From: Neurospora intermedia
Taxonomy: Eukaryota; Ascomycota; Sordariomycetes; Sordariales; Sordariaceae
Reading direction: 5' to 3'
DNA: 64,000 nt
Assembly: GCA_037102815.1 (NCBI GenBank)
Contig: BTPP01000006.1
Span: 2,108,001-2,172,000 of the forward strand
Below, piece after piece: positions 18,801 through 27,892 of this stretch. Under the pieces are notes generated by a model. It was not told the origin of the DNA, searched no databases, and was given only the letters and a program-made list of their open reading frames with translations. Positions within the stretch are counted from its first letter, which is position 1, and the number at the start of each line of letters is the position of its first letter. A program made the translations under genes and the position numbers.

Positions 18801-21799
18801 CACGATCTTCGCGAGGAGGTGGGTAGGACATTATCGCAAACCCATTCCTTCTTGAACGCAAACCAGCAGGATGATGTTGCGTGCTTCACGGCCCTATATA
18901 GCGCCTACAGGACGTGGATCACTGACGTGGGAATTGAACGTTCTGCTCATCCCTTGGAGCGTTTGACTCGCTTGTACAAGGCAGATATTTCCCCCTTCAA
19001 GATTTCGGGTCTGCGAAAGGTTTATCCTCGACCACTGTTGATCAAGCGTGCGGATGCGTACCAGCTCCAGCGTGTCAAATACAACTCGGCGTATCGCACC
19101 AGCAGTGAGCTGGACCGGCGCCTGCTCTTGGATCTTGCCGAGTCTTGCACGTCATCATACGCGGATGTTCGTCGGGTCGCACAAAGTGCTCAAGACTCCT
19201 CCCTAAAGGTCATCATTGGTGGAAGGCCTCTAGTTATTCCAGTCATCCTCAATGCTTTGCGTAAGGCACTGGATGATATGGATCATGACCGTATCAAGGG
19301 CGCCATGTATACCTTGTTCTTTACTACTCTGCTCAAGACGTGTATGAAAGACTGGCGGTTCGCTCCCGAGCTTATGAGGCTCTACATCGAAACCGCCAGT
19401 GTAGACAAGACGTCTATTCAGAATCTGGGCGCCACGGCTCTCTACCCGCTCATCGATTTCGGCAAGCCGTTTGAGCGCATGATACTCTTTGATCGGTCGG
19501 TCGCTGACACCATTCGGCCCCCGCAAGACTTCTCAGCGTCCATCCAACGGCGTCATGAGTTCATTAAAGAACGCCGCGCTAAGGTGGAGGAGAAGAAGGC
19601 TGCATTAGGGTTGGAATTGATTAATAAGGCCAAGGCTTCGCACTGGAAGGTCGCCACGAGGTGTGCTATGTTTGCACTCAACATGTCTCTTCGTTTTGAG
19701 ACACTAGCGCCTCCCGAGTTCATCGAATTGGTCGTTACTGGCACGAATGATCCTCATCCCGGTCTTCGCTCGACTTATCTGGCTGCATTCAGTGGGCTAT
19801 GTACCTCCATAGACATGAGGGCGGTCTACCAGCACAGCTATGAGAAGTATTTGCTAGAGCAAGCTGTCGGGGACAATAAGTTTGAGGTTCCCGTTCCTGA
19901 GGACGATCCTGAGTGGACTCAAAAGTTTCTTGCCCAGTTCGAGAACACTGATGAGATCCAGTACTTTGTCGATAGCGACTATCCTGGTTGGTTGGTGTGG
20001 GGCAAGAAGTTCCTAGCCTCATCCGCGAACCCAGAGCCATTCCTAGGATACGACGAGGTCGAGACAGCTGCTCGTCAGCAGATCGGAAAGCTTTTGACCC
20101 GCGACTGGTTCAAGCAATGCTTCGAGTACCTCAAGCAGGAACCCAGAGATGCCGGTGCAGACAGATTCAGAATGTCCAATGTCGTACTTCTCATGCAAGT
20201 CTTTGACCTTATGAACTATGGTCAGACAGCCGCCACGTTTGACGACATTGTTGAATTGACCAAAGAGATCTACGGAGATGGCGGCGACAAGCATCAGCAT
20301 CGTGCTACGGCAGAAATCGTCGGAGCCATGCTGTCCGGAAGTAGCGATGATCCTCGCGAGTTCCGCGACAAGGTCTGGGCATTCGCGGCACCCTTGATGC
20401 TCAAGGTGATCGCAGACGATTTGACGCCGGATAACCTGCAGTACTGGATGACTTGTCTGCACCTCACGGTTGATTCCAAGGACCCTAGACGTTCGAAGGA
20501 GCTCATCGACCCTCTGGCGAACTTCCGCCTTGATATGAACTCCAATGCAGCCTTCAAGGAGTCCGCCAAGATCCAATTGCTCGAGTTCATCATCAATGAT
20601 GCTGGCTGGCATTTCCGCCGTGACAAGCCCATTCTTGAAGACTTCCTGGCCCATATCGACCATCCCTACAAGTCTGTTCGAGAATCCATTGGTAGAGTCA
20701 TTGCGACGATTTATCGGACCAGATATCATGAGTCCTTCCCCAATGTCTGGTCTCTGCTAGAGCAAAACAAGAGCGCCTCCTCGATTGGTATTCGCCCTTA
20801 CGAGGCAACTGAAGACTTTACGGCTACGATCCGCGAGGTCTTTGATCGCATCGAAAAGTGGCGTCATGAGCGTACTCCCGGTCAGCAAACTCCCTCCAGC
20901 TATACGTCCGGGTCCAAGACGGTACTTGTATGGCTGGATAGTATGCTCGCCTCGCAGGAATGCATCCAACTTGTGCCCTTCTTTCCCGAGCCGTTTATTG
21001 ACCAGCTGTTGCACATGATGGATGTCAAGGAAGACCCTGAACTTATGCGGCTCGCATACCACGTTTACCGGCACATGCCCAACATTCCCTTCCGGTCCGG
21101 CGAGGATGACGCATTCATTGCCGCTCTGATACGGGTTGGCAAGACAGCGGCATCATGGCATCAGCGTCTACGCGCTCTGGTCAACATGCAAGTCATCTAC
21201 TTCCGCCGTCTCTTCCTAACCCAACCAGCCCAGCGACAAATGCTCTTCGATGCCGTCGGCGACATGTTGTCCGACGTGCAACTCGAAGTCCGCGACGGCG
21301 CCAGCGCTACGCTTGCTGGCATGATTAGATGCTCGCCGGAGAGAATTCGTAACCCTATTATCGAGCAGCTCAAGGCTCGCTTCCAGCTGCAACTGGAGAT
21401 GAACCCGATGCCCAAGCGCAAGTTGCCTGGCACCGATACGCCCGTGGACGTGCAGAAGCAGATTATCAGACGACATGCGGCCGTGCTGGGCTTAGGCGCC
21501 CTCATCGAGGCGTTCCCCTATGCGACGCCGCCCCCCAAGTGGATGCCCGAGGTATTGGCGTACTTGGCGACACACGCGGCGAGTGATCCGGGTGTGGTGG
21601 GTAAGGCGACTAAGGGGATTTTGGCGGAATTCAAGAAGACGAGGCAGGATAGCTGGACGGTTGATCAGAAGGTGAGTTTTTTTGTTTGTGATGTCTAGGT
21701 TACGATGAGGAAGTTATGCTAACACTTGGGTTACAGTACTTTACAAGCGAGCAACTGGAGGATCTGGAGGGTGTGTTGTGGAAGAGCTACTTTGCCTAG
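15867..21799 (+). CDS. BLM10: Proteasome activator Blm10/PA200
   Basis: Join(15867..21671,21737..21799), 1955 residues. Blm10/PA200 is a single-chain HEAT-repeat activator that caps the 20S proteasome and opens its gate. The length agrees with the family (about 1800-2150), the whole chain is alpha-helical repeat in character, and the C-terminal part (VRDGASATLAGMI...) matches the conserved end domain. The start at 15867 is the first ATG and is followed by uninterrupted coding sequence. The last intron (21672-21736, GTGAGT donor, CTAAC branch, CAG acceptor) adds a 20-residue final exon ending LWKSYFA. This supplies the proteasome-binding tail: Blm10 and PA200 end in Tyr-Tyr-Ala (HbYX type), whereas here the penultimate Tyr is Phe (Tyr-Phe-Ala). 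Reading through the intron would lose this tail. An acidic loop (about residues 930-960) is a typical disordered insertion. Confidence 0.95.
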
Positions 21800-22820
21800 A
21801 GCATTGGACAGTGATAGTGATGATGTGGTCATGTGGTCATGTGGTCATAGGGAATCATGGCCAAATGAAGTGTTGAGCGAAAATTCGGCGGAAAGCCCAG
21901 TTTGTGTGGGGAAACCCGAGGGAGACACGTATATGACAAGAGATAGCAAGCGGGATAGATTCCAGTAGAGAAGGATTTCCATCCAAGTGAACACAGGCAC
22001 TTTGACTCAAATCGTCGAGGCGCCATTGAAGCCAAGGTCCGTGATCACCGCGAGCAATAAGTCCAGCCCCACGCTATCTACTATATGCATTCTTGACTGC
22101 GCAGTCGCAGCCTTCTTCCCATCAGGGTCGATTTGTGGCAAGCAACGAAGCCAGCTATTGTTCTGTCTCTGTCATTGACTTGATGAAATATGCCCCCCAA
22201 CTTGTTTGTTTCCCGCATGCCACTGTTGAACAACGAACAAAGAAAACCTCATCACAAAGGGACGGAACGAATGATGACACGACAGTTCCTGCGGACCTAT
22301 CCAATGTGGCACGACTCAACTGCTTTGGACTGTTGGTGTTGGTGTTGGTGCTGTGCGACGACGACCAACATGTTGGAGATGGACGGGGCAGGTGCGCACT
22401 TCTACTTTGCGTTGTTGGCATGAGAATTTTAATGAGTTTTGCAGTGCTTGCCGCCCGTATTTTCTGTTGGCAATCACTAAGTACCGACGGTTAGTTGTGT
22501 TCTGTTGATTGCCAGTTTAGGTGAGAAAAAAAAAAGGGGGAAGAGAAAATATTAAAGCATCGTCGGCCCCTTCGCCAACTCGTTTGAAACCAGAGTAAAC
22601 TTTCCCCTATAAAGCATTAATCTATTGGCTTCAGTTTGCCTAAGTTTATTCCTCCTGTCCTTCAAGCCCTACCTCCTCAATCATCAGGGCCCATTTAGAC
22701 TATTTCTACACGTTCAAATATTTCACCAGCTCTCTCACCAGAGCCCTTCCCCTTGACACCCTTTCTGACGTGCTTGATTCCTCTAACAACCTACCAGCAA
22801 AAACCTAAACTGACATCAAA
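21800..22820. other. Intergenic region with promoter of the CVNH-like gene
   Basis: 1.0 kb holding the BLM10 3' region and the upstream region of the next gene. A TATAAA lies at 22608-22613, 208 bases before the ATG at 22821. GTGGTCAT is repeated three times in tandem at about 21825-21849. No other gene is seen. Confidence 0.45.
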
Positions 22821-23465
22821 ATGCTCCTCCAATCCCTCCCGCTCATCGTAACCATCGGCGCCGGATTTCTGAGTTATGTCCAACTACTAGTGACAGCAGC
22901 AGCTGTAGCGCTACCTCTACAGCCCGAAGTCGGGGCATCTAGTCCTCAATCCCTCGTAACCAGAGGCAGCGGCGGCGGCGGCGGCGGCGGCGGGAGTTCT
23001 ATAGAAGGAGGGTATTATAATCTTTGTCATTTTTGTAAGTCGCTTATTTGATTTTCCAATACTTCTGTGGGTTCTTTTACTGAGTAGCAGTACTTACCTG
23101 TCTACCTTCACCCTTTCATGTCCATCACATAAACACTAACAAACTTCAGACCCCACCATAAACTACATCGACAACCAACTCCTCATGAAAGGACAATGCG
23201 CCTCAAACCAGACCGGTCCCCTGCAAAACACTGCGTTGTTTCTGAACCCCTGCTACACCAACATCGACGGCGGTTTGTTCGCTGTAACTGATGGAAAGGG
23301 CGATTTCACCAAAAGCTGTAAGGATTGTCGCATTCTTGAAAGTACCAATAATCCAGCCAAATTGCCGCCAAAGTGGATGAGGTGTGTTTGTGAGCGGTTT
23401 GCGGGGGATAAGGAGGGGAAGGAGACGGAGGTTGATCTGGGTGAGTTCATTTTGTTCTTTTCATT

Positions 23466-23498
<33 letters not shown>

Positions 23499-23603
23499 TG
23501 GGAAGAAGAGATGGAGATGAGAGCTAACGATTATACAGACCAGCATATCCACGTCTTCGAAGATAAACTTGGGTGTCCCGGGGCTGAGGGTTTCCCCCTA
23601 TAG
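22821..23603 (+). CDS. Secreted cyanovirin-N homology (CVNH) domain protein
   Basis: Join(22821..23034,23150..23440,23539..23603), 189 residues. Both introns have consensus ends (GTAAGT with CTAAC branch; GTGAGT with GCTAACG branch). An N-terminal hydrophobic stretch (residues 1-30) is a signal peptide, followed by a short spacer with eight consecutive Gly. The remainder follows the CVNH pattern: ALFLNPC, a DGGLFAV hairpin, GDFTKSCKDC, MRCVCERF, then VDLDQHIHVFEDKLGC. Cyanovirin-type domains are two-repeat beta folds, many of which bind high-mannose glycans. One conserved feature is a long Lys/Glu-rich loop before the VDL strand. Carbohydrate binding is inferred. The second intron contains a run of 31 G on the sense strand. 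The short C-terminus ends five residues after the last Cys-Pro-Gly turn. Confidence 0.8.
23467..23497 (+). repeat. G31 homopolymer in intron 2 of the CVNH-like gene
   Basis: An uninterrupted run of 31 G sits 26 bases after the donor site, on the coding strand, so the pre-mRNA carries it. Confidence 0.9.
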
Positions 23604-24498
23604 AAGATTGACAAGCTGAATAATAAATACCTACCATCCGGCATCCCATCTGGCAAAGAAAGGTGTGTGATAAATTGGGTTTACTTTGTTGGTACATGCC
23701 TTTGCTTCGCACGAGGAGCATGGATGGCTCAGTTGCACGGTCAGTCAGATGGTTTTGAATGACCCGCCATGACAGAGGGAGGGTTTTGCTATGATGAATA
23801 GAGCCCGGATGGATGGATTTTAACTCGACTACATACCCCCGTGAGTGGACGGAGTTTTATGGGGCGAAGACGAAGAGGAGGTGAGAAGAAGGGGAGACGG
23901 ATATTAAGAAAAAGCAATCGGACAAGAATTCTTGGTTTGAAAAGTGCATATCTAGCTTGACTTGAAAATTCTGTAAGATGAGGGGAGGTATTTAGATACT
24001 TTGGTGGAATCCAATGTCATGAATGTATATGGGTTATCCGTGAGGCTAATCTTTTGATGACTTGTTGTCACTTTCTTAGTGGTGGACGAGCACCTGGTTT
24101 TTTTCTTTGGGTGTTCTCGCGAAAACAGGAAAAAAAAAAAAAAAAAAAAGGAGCAATCATACGTGATTAAGAAATAGAAAACACCAGAGAAACTGTAGTG
24201 CACGAGTACTGAGATAAAAACTGTTATCACTCGACTTAACGAGTCTTCACTATAGTGTCCATCACAAGATACAGATAAAAGAGATAGGATTGAATGCTCC
24301 ATTTTCGATCAAATTACTGGAATACATACATATATATACACAAGTCTATCAATACCTCATACACCTTACAGCGCCATATCTATCCTGAAACTCCAGCTAA
24401 CAGCAAAAGTCAAAAAGCGAGTCTTCTTTTCCGTTTTCATTGATAACCATAAAAAAGCCCAACCGCTTCACGCCTGCCCCGCTACCTCCAACACATGC
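23604..24498. other. Convergent intergenic region with A20 run
   Basis: 0.9 kb of AT-rich sequence between the stops of the CVNH-like gene and the RING-like gene. A run of 20 A lies at 24130-24149. No gene is seen. Confidence 0.5.
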
Positions 24499-25503
24499 TC
24501 ACTGAAATGGCACACCCGGATGTCGTCCGAACCGCATCGGCCCCCACGAACTCGGCCCCAAACAGCGCGGCTCCAACGGGATTTCCACCGAAGTCCCGTC
24601 CGGCAAGGTTACATTATACATCGTCCTACCCCCCACACGGATTCTCCTCTGTTCCCACACTCCATCCTCCATCGGAATCCGCGCCACCACGCAGAACCCG
24701 AGCTTCCAGATATTGTGCGAGGGTCTATTGGGAGGCGATTGGAAGATAGACGGAGGAGGAGCCTGCACAAGACGAGGTGCTCCCTTTGTTGCATAAAGCG
24801 TGTTATTCATAACCATCTTCATCGGCTGCTGTTGCTGTTGCTGTTGCTGTAGCTGTAGCTGCTGCGCCCTATACTGAAGATACGCAGCCCGGTAAAGCTC
24901 CGGATCACAACACCTACAGCTCGCCGGTAACAGGCCGCCCTCGCCTTTGGTCAACGGGATATCTTGCCATTTATCATAGCTAAACGCGATCGCCTCCAGC
25001 ATGCCCTCGTCAATAATGTTGAAATGCACCGGGTTGGACTCGTCAAAGTTCTCCCCGTTGTCCGAGGGCCCGCCGGGTATGGGCGGACCGGCGGGCGCAA
25101 TGACGAAGGGGATCACGAACTGGAACCGCTCCTGGTCGTGGTCACCCTCCACATAAGGCTTCTCGCAATCCTTGGTCAGGGACTCGCGACATTGCGGGCA
25201 GCGCGGTAGATCTTTGTCCTCGTAGGACTCGAAGTAGTTGGCGTAGCAGCTGCCCATGTAGTCGGTCAGGCAGTTGTACCCCACCACGTGGCCGCACCAG
25301 AGGATGGCCATGCGCTCAAGGTCGTTGCCGTCCGAATCTTGGGTGGCGTGGGCGCCGTGGTTGTTGAGGGGGTAGCATTTTAGCGGGTTGGCGAGGCAGA
25401 TGGAGCATACGGGGTTGGGTTTGGCCGCGGCAGACTGCTGGGCGGCGGGGAGCGAGAGGTAGCGCCGGATGTTGGGCCAGAAGGTCTCGTCTTGGGGGTC
25501 CAT
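24499..25503 (-). CDS. RING-like zinc finger protein with poly-Gln tract
   Basis: 334 residues, single exon, ATG at 25503. Residues about 33-105 form a modified RING finger: CSIC, then a long spacer, WCGHVVGYNCL (the Cys-His pair and following Cys) and RCPQC. The first loop is about 33 residues, longer than in ordinary C3HC4 RINGs, so it may be a degenerate RING with E3 ubiquitin-ligase activity or a structural zinc module. A second cysteine cluster (SCRCCDPEL) follows at about residue 197. Next comes a Gln-rich region with an eight-Gln run encoded by CAG/CAA repeats, then a beta-rich C-terminal region (WEQRRIRVGGRTMYNV) that I do not recognise. No membrane segment. The family is common in filamentous fungi as expanded, poorly characterised proteins; ligase activity is an inference. 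Confidence 0.8.
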   Translation of the reverse strand: MDPQDETFWPNIRRYLSLPAAQQSAAAKPNPVCSICLANPLKCYPLNNHGAHATQDSDGNDLERMAILWCGHVVGYNCLTDYMGSCYANYFESYEDKDLPRCPQCRESLTKDCEKPYVEGDHDQERFQFVIPFVIAPAGPPIPGGPSDNGENFDESNPVHFNIIDEGMLEAIAFSYDKWQDIPLTKGEGGLLPASCRCCDPELYRAAYLQYRAQQLQLQQQQQQQQPMKMVMNNTLYATKGAPRLVQAPPPSIFQSPPNRPSHNIWKLGFCVVARIPMEDGVWEQRRIRVGGRTMYNVTLPDGTSVEIPLEPRCLGPSSWGPMRFGRHPGVPFQ

Positions 25504-26649
25504 TCTGATGGATTTGAGGTTGTTGGGTTTTTCTGTACGCTACTATGTACTACTATCGGCGTGTGACTTGTGGGTGGTCTGTTTATTCTCTAAGACATTG
25601 AGTTTCACGTTAACAAGGAAGTCGGGTAGGAAGAACTTTATACAGTCGCTTCATAACTTTTGGTTGAACGAGTACTTCCCCGAATACATCCCGAGTAAGA
25701 TGAACGTATGCTTGGAGTCCATTGTTCGAGGTTAATTCGGTATACAATGGGTTTCTTTGGGTGAACCCTTTGTCTGAGTGGCTGACCAGCCGAGTCATTG
25801 TTGCTTCAGCTTCAAGTTCTATAAGTGCACATTTCAATGGTGCATTGTCTGGATCTCTTTGGCTGGTGGACACCATGAGCTGTCTTTGAGGTCTGTATAC
25901 AGTTTTAACAAAGAGTTCTGTTCGAGTGTCCTTACCGACCTTGACCTGAAAGCTGAAGAGGACGTTAGTATTGAAAACTCGTGCAGTGTCACGCGGGTGA
26001 GTTAGGTAAGTGAAATGTTTGATGTAGTCGAAGTCGTTTGTGATATATCCATATCAGATTTGCGAACCGTACGAATCCTGAGGTTACATGGATGGTAGTT
26101 GTTCCCTACCAAGTTCGAGACTTCTTGGTTTCAAACCCCCTATCCAACATCCTTTTGTTGAACGACAAGAATGAGCATTGTTGTTCATGCTAATATCTCC
26201 GACACTTGGATGGCGAGACTTGGTTGAGTTTTTGTCATCACAATACCCAAAGAGTCGTTTGGGGAGAGGTTGGGTCACGAGAAGTCAATGGTTGCAGGTT
26301 TTTGCATGGCGTCGGGGATAGAAGTGAGGCAACTCTAGTCCTTGACTGGATACTGAATGGACTTGAGTGGAGCTGAGGATTAGGAGATGATAATTCATGG
26401 GAGCCTTGAGGTTAAGAAAGGCAGGCACGATACAAACTCATGAAGGTGCAAAGCTTCCACGTTCCTTCCTCATGTCAGTCTGCACGCATGCGCGGGTGTA
26501 TGCCCTTACCTATTCTGCAAATTGCGTGCGAAACCACCAACTTGCAAGAGAATATCACCATTCAACGTCCACTTCGACCAATATAAAAAGGAAAACATTA
26601 AAAACAACAAAAAGGAATCATTTAGACGCCGTGAACATCGAAAAAGGCC
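25504..26649. other. Intergenic region
   Basis: 1.1 kb between the start of the RING-like gene and a tRNA gene. Short open frames on both strands lack family signatures. No repeat was recognised. Confidence 0.45.
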
Positions 26650-26655
26650 AAAAAA
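26650..26655 (-). terminator. RNA polymerase III terminator of tRNA-Ser
   Basis: Six consecutive T on the minus strand, starting six bases after the last tRNA base. Confidence 0.75.
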
Positions 26656-26660
26656 TCGAA

Positions 26661-26755
26661 CGTCGCCTGCATGATTCGAACATGCGCTCTCGAAAGAACT
26701 GCCTAGCGTATTAGGTAATAGCAGGGCAGCGCGTTAACCACTCCGCCAAAGCGAC
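26661..26755 (-). tRNA. tRNA-Ser(GCT), intron-containing
   Basis: The minus strand folds as a class II tRNA: acceptor GTCGCTT pairing AGGCGAC with discriminator G; D stem GCG/CGC with the TGG and GGTTAA elements; anticodon stem CTGCC/GGCAG; variable arm of 13 bases with a TCT/AGA stem; T arm GCATG-TTCGAAT-CATGC. The loop between the anticodon stem halves is 21 bases, which gives a 7-base loop (C-T-GCT-A ... A) plus a 14-base intron after position 37. The anticodon GCT decodes AGC/AGU serine codons, consistent with the long variable arm. Confidence 0.9.
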
Positions 26756-27892
26756 TAGTTGTTGTTGTTGAATTAGTGTTTTCACAGTTGTGCCTATGTA
26801 CACCTTTGCGGGTTCTAATAGTACAGAGCTGGGAAGCTGCAGGACGGTGTGGACCATGTTGTGGATAACAATGTGGACCTCCGCAACGTTTCGACGGGAT
26901 GTGTTATGATGTTGGCTGTGGAGCATGCAGTGATACGGTGGCCTTGTCCTAGATAAGATTGTTAAGATCTTTTAACGTTTATCCCTTGGGCATACTCTTA
27001 CTACCTGTACGCATCCAAGCGCCTTTAACACTCCTTTGAACTTGATTTCTAGGCGATTCTAACATGGAGAAATACCAAAAAGACTCTAGCTGATGTCTTT
27101 TCGAAATATCATGATCCCTGTTGAAGTATTGCAACGGCCTTGGTGAACTGCAATGAGCGGTATGGGACTGATATACTTGACCAGTTGGTTGACCGCCCGC
27201 TAAGCAAAGGTCTCAACGTTTTGTTATGGACGAGGCGACAAATTGTCTGTGCACGCAATCGTACAGTCCAATACTGGTTGAAGGTGTCTCGAGATCTAGG
27301 AGAATTCGGGAGACATCTCGTCTAATGTCCTAAGAATGAGAACCTAGGTACCAAATGGACAAACCAGCACTGTATTGTATACAGGACAAGCGACTTGGTC
27401 ACTATTTGCGGAACCAGTGATTTGTTTTACGTCTCGAGAAAGTGTGATGCGATGTATACATGTGAAAGGCAGAAGACTATGTCCAGGTCCTGTAAACTTT
27501 TAGGAAACCGAGGAGGTAAAGTCTTTAAGTCACCAACCACACGGTACACACGAGATTGGCTTTGTGTCTGCTGCCTACAATGTACCATACCTATGCGAAC
27601 TATACTTGGGACATGTCACCCTCTCCGGGCCATGCCTCCCCGGATTCAACAGGGGCTACTTGAGATCTTTAACATATAAACTTATCAGAGTGAAGCCCAT
27701 TCCATGATATCTATTACTGGATCTACCAAAGTGAACAAACCTGTCTAGGGAACCCGTTGTTGACAGACTACAAAGACTATACATGAGCCTGAAAGAAGAT
27801 AAATCCAAACGATAAAACCATACTCGCTATAGGTTCCCTAAACGCCAGCCAATTCAATACCCTTTGATCCCATTCGTACCATCTCACCGGCC
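26756..27892. other. Intergenic region
   Basis: 1.1 kb upstream of the tRNA-Ser and downstream of DUG2. A GTT/GTTGTT run lies at 26758-26772. A few 60-95 codon plus-strand frames (27140-27325, 27395-27679) start with ATG but have no recognisable content and are interrupted; they could be old mobile-element debris, which I cannot show. Confidence 0.4.

Noticed and set aside
20043-20729. 228-codon frame antisense to BLM10
   Set aside because: Shadow of a long coding exon. The sense strand is clearly the gene.
27140-27679. Transposon or RNase H-type relic
   Set aside because: Short frames looked vaguely polymerase-like, but no motif could be identified.
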